Shown here: piece by piece, positions 50,401 through 62,246 of the stretch
Numbering within the stretch: position 1 is the first letter of the stretch
How the letters are laid out: every line of letters starts with the position of its first letter
Assembly: GCF_030704535.1 (NCBI RefSeq)
Contig: NC_081815.1
Coordinates: 387,001 to 451,000 of the forward strand
Source of the DNA: Vitis vinifera
Taxonomy: Eukaryota > Streptophyta > Magnoliopsida > Vitales > Vitaceae
Direction of reading: 5' to 3'
Length of the DNA: 64,000 nucleotides
Translations under genes and position numbers: made by a program
The notes under the pieces: model-generated
The model's input: the letters and a program-made list of their open reading frames with translations, nothing else
Databases searched by the model: none
What the model was told of the DNA's origin: nothing

Positions 50401-53400
50401 TCATTCTCTCTTTGCCAAGTCATCAAGAATTGATTTGATTTGTTTTTTTGCAATTGGAGTCAAAATTGATATTTTGCATTATTGGATGGATGTTTCAATA
50501 CATAGTAATCCTCATATGCCAGAAAACAATAACCTGATAGGCACATTCTTCATTTTTTTCCCTCTTGTATATATCTTGTAGTAAGTCCCCATTCATTAAA
50601 TGGTTGATTATCAAATCTTCTCTGCACTGCTGTCGGGACAAGAAACACCACTGATAGGCCTAAAGAACCCCAAACCACATTCAATGGAGAAGCAACTTCA
50701 CCTTCTAACCTAGTGACAACTCTACCTTCAGACTACCACTCAAATAAAAAAGAGGGTCCTGCTTGAATTACTTGTCATGAAGGGACCTCTCAAACAATGG
50801 GCACCAATGCCTCACCTCCTCTGTAGCTCATCCCTTCGATGATTTCACCCTGGAAGAATTCTCAATTCGATGCGGGCCAAGTTCCTCTCTCGTACCTGTA
50901 TTTTGACCCACCACCCCTTCACAAATTCTCCTTCCACTTGTACTTCCACTCCACTTACTCAACAAAACCCAATTCAATAGGCAGACATCTGATGCCCGAC
51001 CTCCCACCTCCTTGGAAGAAGCGATCCCTTCCCGGTCCACTTTGGTGATGCTTGATATTGTTGCCTAAGTCAATCCACACACAAAAAAAAAAAAAAAAAA
51101 AAGGAGAGAGAGAGAGAAGAAGGAAGAAGAAAAAGAAAAAGAAAGAAAAATAGAATTCCAAATCCTCTGCAAAAAAGGGACAGTATTGTCTCCTGTAATT
51201 CTCAAATGATGGACCCAGAACTGCATTTTGGACTTGTAATTCTTGCCAAGTTTAAACTAAGGAAGAGAACCCATTCTGTTTCTGTAGTCAAGATTTTACC
51301 AGTCAATACTGCTATTTCATTAATGTCGCTCCACAGGATTATCCTGCTTTGGTTAACCTAATTTTGAGTCCAGAATCTGCTTCAAAGCACTGAGAATGCC
51401 CATGAGCATTGTTAGCTAGCTGATCTTAAAGAAGGTTCATGAAAGATGAAAGTATCACTAGAATAAAGCAAATGGGAGAATGAGCCACTCTGGCAGCCAA
51501 AATCTCCACTTTGAACCCAGAAATAAAAGCCCATGCCACTGCTCTATCCATTAAAAACTCAATACCCCTGCCAAAATTAATAGAATAGATGACAATGCTC
51601 CTTACACAGATCCTTAAATCTCCTAAAATATCCCGCAGAAGCTACATTGTTAAGCACCTGGAGGGACATAGAGGTGGTGCAACTCCAAATCCAAGCTCCC
51701 CATGTTTTCCTAACATACAGTTTATCAAACCCCTGTGCACATGATCGTAATCTTTTTCACTGTCTAAATTACACAAAACACCTGGTGTTTTACTATTCTA
51801 CTTTCAACTCCAGACACCCATTTGCTTTCAAAGCTACAATCATGATTTGGATTCCTCCTTCCCATATCTTAGCAATCATCTTCTTGTTCATTAAGTCTAC
51901 AGAGCTCTATATATTAACTTCCTGAACATTGATGCTAAGTAGATATTCTCTGAGAGAAGGGGTCAGTGGAAAGCAGCAACTCAGTCCCAGGAATTCTTCA
52001 GAACTCTTCAGCGGTACTACAGCAATGCGTACATGGATGCAGAGAAACAAGCTGCAATTAATGTGTGAGTCAGATTTGCATTCATCATTTGTTGGTTGCA
52101 CTCACTTTTGAGGACAAGACAGCAAATTTTGGTAACATCTTGTGGTGTCTGCCAGTTAGGCCCTGTTTGGCATAGATGTAGCTTCTAAGGAAGTCCTTCT
52201 AGAAAAGATTTTTGAAAAGTACAGCATTTTAAAAGGAGTTTCAATATCAAAAGTATCTTTTATGACCTTTCAGTTCTCTGATGTAACCACAATCTTAGAA
52301 TAAAAATGGACAAATTTGCCACTTTACAAAATATACAAGGTTACAAATTTTCACATGACAAATTGTTTTCAAACAAATAAAAGCCTCCGCCAAAAGTTAT
52401 TCAATTATAACTTTTGCCTGAAAGAGCTTTTTAGTTGAAATGTATCTAACCAAAAAATTTTCTTAAATGTAACCAAATATAATATAAAAGTGCTTTTATT
52501 GTTAAAAAGCTCTTTTAGGCCTCAGAAACATGAGCCAAACCTGGGCCTTATTCTGCTTTTCATGCAAATGGGGAGCCTCTTGTTATCTACCACCCAGGAC
52601 ATTCATATTTCTCAAAACCCTCCTGCTTTATTGGCTTTAATAATATATCACACCATTCTTGTTTATGTTAAGAGAATATGAATGGCAGATAAGACGTAGA
52701 GTGTAATTAATGCATGTATTTTGTATTATGTATTAACGGTTTCTTTTATATTGTTGTATGTTTTCCCTTTTTTGGCAGATTCCTGGGGCACTTCCAGCCA
52801 CAACAGGGTAAACCTGCATTGTGGGAGCTAAATTCTGACCAACTTTACAATACAGGGAGGAATGGACAAACAAATATAGATGAAAATGGAAGGTACTTAG
52901 CTGGATAAATGAAGCTGCAAAGAAATATTGTTGTGTATGCTTGGAAAATGACCATATATATATATATATATATGCACATGCATGTATGTATAAACTATAC
53001 TTGCAATTGTATTAGGTAGAACAAGTATAAAATTAAGAAACATAAAAGGTCCTTTAGGAAAAGAAAAGGTAAAAACAGCACCAAAGTACAAGTGAGATAC
53101 AAATTCCCCTCAAAACCCTGCCCATGAAACTCTGAACAAGTTGAGGAATATGGAACTGATTTTATGGATTGTTTTATTGATGTTCTTTTAGTAGTTTTCC
53201 TTGCCTAGTTCAACAAAAACCAATACATTTCATCTACTGGATTATTTTTCTGCAGCTTATTTTGATACGTGTTGACTTTTGGTTTCTAGGTCATTTTTCA
53301 AAAGATGTTATTCAGATGGAAACATACTTTGTGAAAGCAGCTCACCTGCCCAAGAAACAAATGTCAAGCAGGAGAAACTTTCTAACTCAGTTTTGCCTAA

Positions 53401-56008
53401 TCGATCACAAGGGGGAAGCAAGGTTCTTTCAGAGTCATCACCGGAAATTTCAACTTCCGAAAGTGATATGGCATTGGCAAGGTTTGATGCTTTCCTTTCT
53501 CTTTGTTGGATCCAACAAGGTTTTTCTTCTTCTTATTTTATCTCTACCCCTTTTGTTGGAACCAGATCCCCTTAATACATACACCATAGGAAGATAAATT
53601 TTGTTTTCACTTTGGTTGTAGAGGTGGTACACTTGTAGAATTTCAGTGTTTAAGCCCATTGTATTTTGGAGTGTCACTCTGCTAGAGATCAGTCATCCTT
53701 GTTGGATTGTGAAGTCATGTTGAATTATCTGAAGTTAATATATCAGCCATCAAAATGGAAATTCTTTCTTGAGAAAATATTTGACTGAAGAATGCAATTT
53801 TTGGTAATGCCCTGAACAGAACCACTCTGGATAAGTATTTTGAATGAAGTTCTATATCAAAATTAGTAGTTAGGAAAATATTTTTGATGTTTTGCTTGTA
53901 ATATGCCTGATTTCAAAGGGCTGCACTCTCATTTTCTGGTATAACATTCTGAAAGAAAACTAGAGGCCAGTGTGTCAATGAGGTCAATTGTTTCACAAAG
54001 CGATATTTCCATGGATATTATGGTAAATGGAGTAACTGGACCGGGTATACTGCTTTCTGAGCAAAATCATCTGGGAAAAAGTTTGCTATTTGATTTGAAT
54101 ACAATTATAACCTTTTTAAGTTTACATACCACTGTGTCTGCTTTGTATAATTAGATATTTAATTCATAAACTATTTGTCATCTCCTGCTCCTCTTCCTCT
54201 CTTTCTTCTTCTATCAATTAATCGCTTTATCCTACTTCTTGGTGCATTTATATATCAATTTATATTTTATGGATCGGTATCATCAAGGTTTGGGTTTTGT
54301 GATGTGTAATCTGAAATCATTATGTATGATGTATGTTTCAGCTTATCTGCTATTGTTCATCTTTTCTGTAGGTATACTCCCTCAATGCCTCGCAGGCAGC
54401 TTTTTGTAGACATGCAACGAGACCGGTGCCTTGAAGATCATAGTTACAATAATGAACATGGGGATTTGTATAACTGCTCAAACTTTGTTGATCTAGACTG
54501 GCTGTCTTCCTCTGGAAATTCATGCGAGGAGGAGCCATATGACAGGTATTCTTTTGATGTGTGCTGATGAGCATATGATTAAATTTTATTTGGTAAAGCC
54601 ATAATAGAGAGGCTTTTTGTTTCCTGACCCAATTTATTGAACTGGTTGATTATGTGGATGTCTCTTCAGAAACATCTGATGTAATGATGAACTTTATCAG
54701 GATTAATTTAGTTCCTGACTGTTTACTGGCTGCAGGTCAATGCTTATGAACTCTCCAGTTTCTGGGCAGTCATCAGAGAATGTTGTCAATGGAATAATGG
54801 GAGAAACAACCCCATGCACAAGTCAATACGGATCCAGCATGAGGGTAAGTACTTTCTTTGGCATATTGGTATCAGGTTTACAAGAAAACAATTGTTATGC
54901 TTTTCTGTTTCGAGATCATAACAGATCTGGATAAGTTCCGCCAAACTCTGAATTGATGATATCCACCCTCCACCACATGGAACAAAGCACGCCTGAAAAA
55001 AGCCTCTTATCAGTTATATGGTTTTCATCTTGGGTTATTCATAAAAGAATATGATGGATGTTAGTGCATTACAAAATAAATATAAATGAGAAATGATTAT
55101 TTGATTCGAGCTGATTCATCTATAGGTAGCTTCGCTCTCCCTGAAGACATGGGCTTGCTATTTTATCTTCTATTTTTTCGACACTTCTTTTCTTTGGTAT
55201 ATGGAATCAAACATGGAATTTACCCACCCTACTGCCATTCTGTCGTCACCTAAGTGAGGCCTCACGGCCATGGCATCAAATATTTATATACCATACAAGG
55301 TCCTGTGGGTACAATCCAGACATTACTTCACCATTGTTTCTTGGGTTGGTTATTATTGTTTTAATCTAATGTACAAGCTATTCAAAATTAGTATGTTGAA
55401 ATGTTCTCCAGGGTGTAGCAAGCAGGTTTCCAGATTTAGTATTTTCAAACAAGGGGTTTGGTTCTTTTACATGCTATTATAGTCTGTTGAATTTACTAAA
55501 ATGATTCTAAGGTTAGAGGTTGGCTGACTGATTCTAAGGTCCAATTGATCATGTGGGTTGGTTTGATTGTTGTCTAGTGAAGCTAAACACTGTTATATCT
55601 TTGTATATATATGGGTAATGTATCGCCATCTCATGCTTGAGGCACTTGAACAAGGGCGTTTTGCATTAAATATACTGTTATTTATTTAACATATGCTGCA
55701 TATCCAAAAAATAGTGACAGCAAAAACTAAGAGCAAAAAGAAAAGAAAAAGTTTAAAGACAAACAAACAAACAAACATTGAAGAAAAAGAATGATGAAAA
55801 AGAAGTATATGTGGTCCAAACCATTATTTCCCAGGTAGTTGGACAATAACTTGTATTAAATTACCTTTCTCTGTGTTATATTGAACAGGGAAAGGAGCGG
55901 AGCGGAACAGAGCTATCATCTGATATTGAGCAGAATGCAGAGGTTCTTGAGGAATTTTCTGATAGTTTTGTTCACTGGGTAAACAATGGAGAGACACTTT
56001 GTTTTTGA
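41483..56008 (+). CDS. SAC-domain phosphoinositide phosphatase (SAC1-5 group, SAC3-like)
   Basis: Sixteen coding exons: 41483-41569, 43080-43284, 43387-43552, 44133-44355, 47466-47542, 48013-48200, 48277-48374, 48596-48729, 48822-48950, 49910-50273, 51943-52064, 52779-52892, 53290-53481, 54372-54545, 54736-54844 and 55889-56008 (TGA). They total 2502 nt, 833 residues; every phase matches. The start is [11 protein letters not shown]. The SAC domain has [61 protein letters not shown], and the catalytic CX5R motif in [12 protein letters not shown] (Cys at about residue 490). The 77-nt exon 5 is too short to show as an ORF; I found it by the conserved [15 protein letters not shown]. Arabidopsis SAC2-5 act on PtdIns(3,5)P2 at the vacuolar membrane; substrate and site are inferred. 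Introns 4 (3.1 kb) and 10 (1.7 kb) are swollen by LINE remnants. Confidence 0.94.
42640..42835 (+). mobile_element. 3' end of an L1-type LINE in SAC intron 1
   Basis: The sequence ends ...CTCTTCTTTACTTATCAAAAAATAAAA after a G/T-rich stretch (GCTGTGTGGGGGTGGGTGT, then GGTCGCAATTTTGGCACC). This is the style of plant L1 3' UTRs that finish in TTATCAAAAA. 5'-truncated; no coding part seen. Confidence 0.5.
45300..46560 (-). mobile_element. Decayed L1 LINE reverse transcriptase/zf-RVT remnant in SAC intron 4
   Basis: On the minus strand, 46330-46530 translates with interruptions to [14 protein letters not shown], then about [15 protein letters not shown] and LLWNSG. This matches the layout of the zf-RVT zinc knuckle at the end of plant L1 ORF2. 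Further downstream (46140-46200) is an [10 protein letters not shown]-like piece. Near 45730-45780 a QQGNP-like word recalls the reverse-transcriptase LRQGDP motif. Stops and frameshifts are frequent, so it is non-functional. Limits approximate. Confidence 0.5.
47177..47260 (+). repeat. tRNA-derived SINE remnant in SAC intron 4
   Basis: An A-box-like stretch (TTCAAGTGGCAAGGG), then GTGGGAGGTTAGAGTCCC with a B-box-like core, lead to an A-rich tail with AAATAAAAAGAA and similar words. Same layout as 2385-2470. Confidence 0.55.
51190..51420 (-). mobile_element. L1 LINE reverse-transcriptase fragment in SAC intron 10
   Basis: Minus-strand translation near 51400-51330 gives [16 protein letters not shown], which resembles the FEAVSGLKINLxKSE segment of plant L1 reverse transcriptases. 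It continues in a broken frame. The surrounding 50600-51700 is probably more of the same or other transposon debris, including a long A-run followed by GA repeats at about 51082-51117. Confidence 0.45.
52159..52547. mobile_element. Tourist-like (PIF/Harbinger) MITE in SAC intron 11
   Basis: A 389-bp element has termini GGCCCTGTTTGGC and, at the far end, GCCAAACCTGGGCC, near-perfect inverted repeats. It is flanked on both sides by TTA (52156-52158 and 52548-52550), the typical PIF/Harbinger target duplication. The interior is AT-rich and non-coding. Confidence 0.8.
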
Positions 56009-57106
56009 AGATAGGTAAGCTTCCCCTGAATCAAATATGAAATCAACCCCATATTTTGACTCAACCTGCTCCCAAGTACGCCATGAAACTGGAGAAAGGG
56101 AATATAGAGCATCCACACAGCAGTGTAAACAAGGAGCAGTGCTGCCGACATTCTTTTGTAAGATATTTTCCCAAGAAAACCGTCCCCCTACCTGGCCCTC
56201 ATGCGCAGACATACCGAATTTATTGGATCGTAAAAACCCCCCAATCAATCCCCCCTCAATCGGAGCCTGATACTGAAGTACAAAAAGAGTAAATAGCCAA
56301 CAGTTAAAATTCTTTTTGGAGCTCTTTCTTTTTTTCTTCCTTTCTATTCCTATTTGGCCCCTTTTTTCCTCTACTAGGTTATGGATTCCATGTGTTATGA
56401 TATTGTAAATATATACACTGCTTGTGAGAGCTCCACTGTTAGAATCGTAGGCAATTGATTCTTTCTCTTTTTTAATCTGTGGTATGTGGTGATATAAACA
56501 AGGCAAATAATTTTATATGGGGGAAAACCTACTGATCAATTGGACCCGTAATGATGTCTTCAGCTTCCCAATTTTTGTGTTTTCACTTCGGGAGTGGCGT
56601 TCAATTACTGATGTTAAAAGGCAACCCCCCCAATGAGTCCAGCCATCCAGGTCAAATCTCAAGAGCATAAAAAACCCTTAAACAAGTTTTTAACAGTCGA
56701 CCCAGTGCTATTCCACTTAGAAGGCAGCCATCGACTGGTGTGATTGAAGAAATGGTGCAACAGATGACCGATCATGTAACTCATCTCACCAAAACCTGCT
56801 TATATATTGAGGAAACCTTTCATAGGTGAGGCAAAAAACAAAATTGAGCTACCAAGCCGCAATAAAAGCAAGCATCAATAAAACAATTAAAACCAGAGCT
56901 ATCAGGAATGTTAAGAGACCATGTTAAATGGTACTCTCCCTTCATGAATCCAGAGCAAAGACCAGAGTTACATAATTGCTTCAAAATGAAGCATCTAAAG
57001 TGGTGTACGAGTGAAAGGATGGTATATTGTGCTGATCGTGATGTCCCAAGCTTCAGCTGCAAATATATGAAAAGCAGATGTCTCCAAGCTCCTCCGAAGG
57101 GAGGTG
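56009..57106. other. Convergent 3' regions of SAC and eIF3k genes
   Basis: 56009 to about 56500 is the likely SAC 3' UTR. About 56820-57106 is the likely eIF3k 3' UTR (minus strand). A 196-codon minus-strand frame at 55916-56506 overlaps the SAC last exon and UTR and shows no recognisable protein. Nothing else seen. Confidence 0.5.
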
Positions 57107-60100
57107 TCAGCCGAGAATGGGGAAGATTCGGGTGATATGCTCTAGAGGAATACTATCTGCAGCGTTTTTCTTCAGTTCAGGATGGTTGAACTCGTTAGGA
57201 GGCAAGACAATAAGTTGGCCCTTGCCTTGACTCTTCTCAAGAACCCAACCACAGTTAGCTACCTGATGCTCTAGGAATTTATCTAGAGATAGACCTTCAA
57301 TGTTGATAGCCTGTAACATGGAAGATAATTTAGAAGCAATTTAAGTGCAAATATCAGTTCCAAGAGAATTTCAGAGGAGAGGAAAAAAAAAAAAAATCAA
57401 GATCACCCATGATGTAGCTTAAATCACATTAAGGACATTCTATTTGATCTACATCAAATGGAAGGGGAAAGAATAAAGAAAATAGACTCATTCCAGGTTC
57501 CGTGGCCACCAAGAATTATACATCCATCTCTTCTCCTCTCCCCCACCCTGCTCCAATGCACACCCCTCCTCCAACAATAAACAAATAAATGAAAAAGAAA
57601 TAAACATCTGGGGATTCCGTCAAATTTAAACCAGCAATTATAATCAATATGAACAAGAGGTTTACAATAAATCCTGAAAATCTAGGAGAGCTTTGTTTTC
57701 ATCATCCATAAGAGGGGCTTGTCCCTCTTGCACAATGTGCCAAAACATTTTGGAGCAAACATGAACAACATTGAATGGAAAGGACACAAAAACAAAGCAT
57801 ACCTCAGCAAGTACAGTCCTAGGAACCTTTTGATAAGTCAAGGAAAGAACGTGAATGGCATAGGCTTGGATTGCTTGCTCAAAACCTGCAATTTTTCTTC
57901 TTGTTAACCATAGCATACACATGGAGAAAACATATAGTAAAACCAACAGCAACAAGGGCAGCAGTGATGATAATAGCTACAATAGGAAAAGGCCAACACT
58001 GCACTTGTTTCACAGAGCAGTTTAGGACTAACCTTAGGAGCAGATAGTACTACCCCTTAATTTAAAAAATAGAACTGTTGCAATAAGCTCTAGTGAGCTA
58101 ATAGAAGAATGTGGTAAATATACTTATCAGACTGGCATATTTACTGTCCTAGTTCTCAAATCCATTATCCTGATTACCAATCTCAGCTTTTGAAAGGAAG
58201 ATCAGGCTTTATTAATATCACGTGATTCAAAATTAGTTGCAAAATAGAGGCATAAAGTCATATCATCCAGAACAACAACCATAAGGACATAATTTATGCA
58301 CAAGATTCCATGAACTTAAAAATAGATAAATAACAATGCGGTGCACCATTGGATTATACAGATAAGAGACCAAGTTGGCACACTGTTCCATGGAGTTCTA
58401 AAAAGATCCATTATCTAAATAGAGTTCAATGGCATTTTCTCCTACCAATCTCTTGTATAGGTAAAGATAAACAACTCAATGCATCACTGAGTTTCCCTTT
58501 ATAATTTCACTTGTTGTATAAGTGAAAACCCAAGGGCCTGTTGGGGAATGTCATAAAAAAAAATTCTCAAAAAACAGCTTTTGAAAACAGTTTTCAAAAA
58601 CATTTTTCTAGAACAAAGTCTGTTTGGGAACTAGGAATGTTCTCAACATGTTTTTTGTGTTTCCAAATATTTCTTAAAAATAAATTTTATCTATAATATT
58701 TTATTTTTAATCATTCTCTATGTTTGTATAATTACTTTTCAAAATAAGCCCTAGAAAACAACTAAAACACTTAAAACATGTTCTCAGAAAACACCCTGTT
58801 TTCAGAACAAATATTCAAAAAATTATTTTCTATTAAAAGGCTATCAAATGTGTTTTCAAATCTGGAAAATCGTAAGAACAAAAAACTGGTCTTAAAAATA
58901 GTTCCTAAATAGGCTCTAAATTTTCCTAAAAAGCAATCCTTGAGGAGAAAACAGTATATTTATTAAATAGAACAACAAAGAACCCAGTATATCATGCATC
59001 CAAGGAACGCACAAGCAATACACCATCTTCTGATTCCTCATTACCTGGAACAACTTCAACTATGTGTCGATTCTTAGCCGCTTCATCCCAGAACTGACGG
59101 AACCTTGCTGTCTGCAGATGAATAAGTAATTATTTACTGTTGAAATGCATGGATGAGTATGACAATACAAGTCAGACAATACAGAAACGACATACCTCCA
59201 AATAATGTGAGAGAACAATCAAAGTCTTGAACTGTTCCTCCATTTGCTGAGAATCAAGGGGAAAAAATGTTTAAATAACAATACCCATAGGCTCTAAAAG
59301 CAACTCAAAGATTTGAGAAAAGAACATTCTATTAGATGATTGAAAAACTCATTCTTTTGCCATCTTCCAGGAAATCTGAATTCCTTAGAGAATATTTTTC
59401 CACAGTATGAGTGTCTTCGCCAATATCCATTGCGAACTATGACAATATGAGTCAATGATGAGGGATAACGAGCTTGGATTTGAAAATGAAGGTGGATAGA
59501 TGAACTCAGACTCACAGCTAGAACTGTGATTTCCTCCTTTACCAATGATATACCATCACCAGGGGCATACAAAAGTAGAAAAGAGACACTTTGATTCCAA
59601 GTAAAGTCTATCATGAGGTTAGACAATAGGAGTGCAGTAGATTGTCTCACACAAAATGAATAACTCCATCAGAGGTTTTTTCTTTTGGGTAATGAAAATA
59701 CAATTAGCACATAACAGAAAGGGGGAAGTAGACAATAAGGACTTCCTGCATGGTGGACAGGAGATTAGAGTAGCATCACCACATTGAGTCAAGAATGACT
59801 TGTCCATACTTATTTTCCCAACAAAAAGTCAGGCAGACTGGCTGCAAAATTCATGCAAAAGTTCAAGTAGCTGTGAAGACCAACAATCCAGACAAGAGTC
59901 TCATCAATAATGTGCCACCAGCACCATCCCAGGCTAGGTCTCTAGAAGAGATACCACCATGTGCATTACACGGCACTCAACTATGGAATCCCATTGCCAT
60001 AAAATATGAAAATTCTACTCCTTTCATTGAGAGTAATTGTGAATTTCTAGTAAGATCTATGAATTATTATTCTAAGCATTGACCTAATTACTGCAAAAAT

Positions 60101-60916
60101 AAAGAAACAGAAATCATACCACTCGTTCTGGAATTAAAAAGAGACAAAGGCTGAAATCTGGAGCTGGCATTGCCATAAGGGCCTGCTCACAAGGCAAAAA
60201 GGGAAACAAAATTCACATTCTACACCAAATAAGCTGAAAAGACAATTTCGAAATGTCTAAGCAAGAGCATATCAGACCTTCACCAAAATCCGAGCAACGA
60301 TTTGGGTACTCATTCGCTCTGGCTCAAACTGGGGAAAAAGCAAAAAAAATATATCATGTCAATAGTCTGAGGATTTTTACCCTTTTTTTTTTCCCGATAA
60401 TCAGAGTATTTTACTCAATAACACTATTAATTAGTAAAACCATACAGAAAATATTGTGTCCATGAAAGAGAACATCTGACACCGATTTCTCATGGGTGTG
60501 TAGACTTACTTGGTAGAGGCGAAGAAGGCAAAGATTTGCATCCAAGGAGTATGTTTGTGAAGACACCTGACAAGCACACCATCCATTTTTGAGAAAGAAA
60601 ATATAAATATTGATCACCTTTCTTCTTAGTCAACTTCACATTACGACATACAGAAATAGGCATTACAACAAACACCCATAAATTATCGTAAACCAAGAAA
60701 GCCGAGGTCATACCATTAGAAATCTCACTGTCACCGTTTGGCAGTGGAGAAATTCAGGAAAAAAAAATTAAAAGAAGAAAAAGAAAAGTTAGTGAGCTAG
60801 ACCTGCTCGTTGACGAAGTTTTCAAGATCGGGAAGGATATCGGGATTGTAGGGATTGAGAGCGAGTAGTTGCTCCACCGTGTACTGCTGCTGCGGCTGCT
60901 GTTTGGGAATTCCCAT
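57107..60916 (-). CDS. EIF3K: Eukaryotic translation initiation factor 3 subunit K
   Basis: Eight exons, 60916-60803, 60566-60510, 60328-60278, 60182-60120, 59246-59196, 59111-59045, 57885-57803 and 57310-57107 (TGA), total 690 nt, 229 residues; phases agree. The start is MGIPKQQPQQQYTVEQLL with a Gln-rich N terminus. Conserved stretches include NPYNPDILPDLENFVNEQV, SLDANLCLLRLYQFEPERM, PAPDFSLCLFLIPERVQMEE, FRQFWDEAAKNRHIVEVVPG, HVLSLTYQKVPRTVLAE and the C terminus ADSIPLEHITRIFPILG. This is the HAM/winged-helix (PCI-like) eIF3k fold. It is a cytosolic, non-core subunit of the eIF3 complex. Most exons are 51-114 nt and were found by homology. The 1.16-kb intron between exons 6 and 7 contains a dispersed repeat. 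Length equals the family norm. Confidence 0.95.
58536..58917. repeat. Dispersed non-coding repeat in eIF3k intron 6
   Basis: It begins GGGCCTGTTGGGGAATG and ends ...TTCCTAAATAGGCTCT, which reversed reads AGAGCCTATTTAGGAA. These are weak inverted termini around AT-rich sequence with many AAAACAGTTTTC-like words, shared with 17700-17970. Probably a degenerate MITE; no clear target duplication. Confidence 0.4.
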
Positions 60917-60963
60917 TCTTGAACTGCTGTCTCCTCCCTGGTTTCTGATCGATGGCAATGTCC

Positions 60964-60971
60964 AACCCTAA
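60964..60971 (+). promoter_or_regulatory. Telo-box-like AACCCTAA near the eIF3k start
   Basis: About 50 bp upstream of the eIF3k ATG. Telo boxes are common just upstream of plant translation-apparatus genes. The match is short, so the role is inference. Confidence 0.3.
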
Positions 60972-61055
60972 TTCTTACCAATGGAAGCCGGTTTTAGGGC
61001 TAACCAGCAACCATGAACCTGACGAAAATACTATTTTACCCCTCTCCTTTTTTCA

Positions 61056-61645
61056 GGGAGAATTATGTTTTGGGGTAGACGGGTCCCAAATTAACAAAAG
61101 GTCCATATAACTCTTCAAATTGAGTTGAAGGATATGAAATAGTAACGGACAAATATACCCTTTAAGAACACATATAAAATATTTTATAAAATTAAGTTAA
61201 ATAATTTTTTTTTTCAAAAATACTAAATTAAATAAAAGTAGTTTTCAAAAATATTAAATTAAATAAAATTTTTTTCAAAAATATTAAATTAAATTAAAGT
61301 ATTTAAAAAAATATTAAATTAAATATTTTTTTAAATATTAAATTAAATAAATTTATTTTTAAAAAATATTAAATTAAATAAAAGTATTTTAAAAAATATT
61401 AAATTACATAAAAGTATTTTTAAAAAATATTAAATTAAATCAAAAATATTAAATTAAATAAAAGTATTTTTCAGAAATATTATTTTTTTTTCTCAAAATC
61501 AACAAGGGCATTTTTAGAAATACTGAAGGATGATATCCTTCAACTCAATTTCCATACTTTCATCGGGTCTTGGACTCAATTTGAAGAGTTATATGGACCT
61601 TTTGTTAATTGGGAGGCCCATCTACCCCCAAAACATAATTCTCCC
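61056..61645. mobile_element. Foldback/MULE-like element with long inverted repeats
   Basis: 61056-61130 (GGGAGAATTATGTTTTGGGG... through GTCCATATAACTCTTCAAAT) reappears as its reverse complement at about 61570-61645, a terminal inverted repeat of roughly 75 bp with few differences. A further inverted match, TTGAGTTGAAGGATAT, lies at 61120-61135 against about 61526-61545. The core, 61190-61480, is a degenerate tandem array of ATATTAAATTAAATAAAAGT units of about 30 bp. No coding sequence. It sits upstream of the eIF3k promoter. A target duplication could not be fixed because the flanks are T-rich. Confidence 0.75.
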
Positions 61646-62246
61646 TTTTTTTTTATTGTTATTCAAATATTGGTTGCATTGTGTATGAAAATCTAATAAC
61701 AAAAATATTATTATCAAATTATTATAATTATTTTAAATTGACGTAAAGAAATATGCGATTATGGTAAGACGCTTACAAATTAATCATATAATTTCAAAAA
61801 AATTATAACATGTTAACATTATCTTCTATTTAAGTATAAAATCAAAATAATCAAATAAAAAATCTATTACTCTATTAATACATGTCTTTATCTTTTTCCT
61901 TTTTTATTTTTTAGATCATTTTAATTTAATTTTTAAGATTATAATAAGGAGAGTTAAATTTCAACATAAAACTTTTGGTCGCAAATTTAATCTATGTTTT
62001 TTTTTTGGTCGCAAATTATTTAAATATAGATATAGAAACTTTTGTTTTATACTTCGCCAATCCAAACAAGGCCACGACTAGTAGTAGGACGAGGAAGGAT
62101 TTGGAAGGAGATTATTAGTTTCTGCAGATGATGCCCGGCTTACTACAGAGGGATGGATGTACATTTGTTTTACAAAAGAAAAGTAGAGTGATGAAAATGA
62201 GAACACAAATAAATTGAATTAGTGAATTACAAGAAGAAATTATTTG
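61646..62246. other. AT-rich spacer and kinesin 3' UTR
   Basis: No gene seen in 61646-62080. About 62080-62246 is probably the kinesin 3' UTR. Confidence 0.4.

Noticed and set aside
55916-56506. 196-codon minus-strand ORF
   Set aside because: It overlaps the last SAC exon and 3' UTR in antisense, has no recognisable domain, and its composition follows the complement of UTR sequence. Treated as chance.
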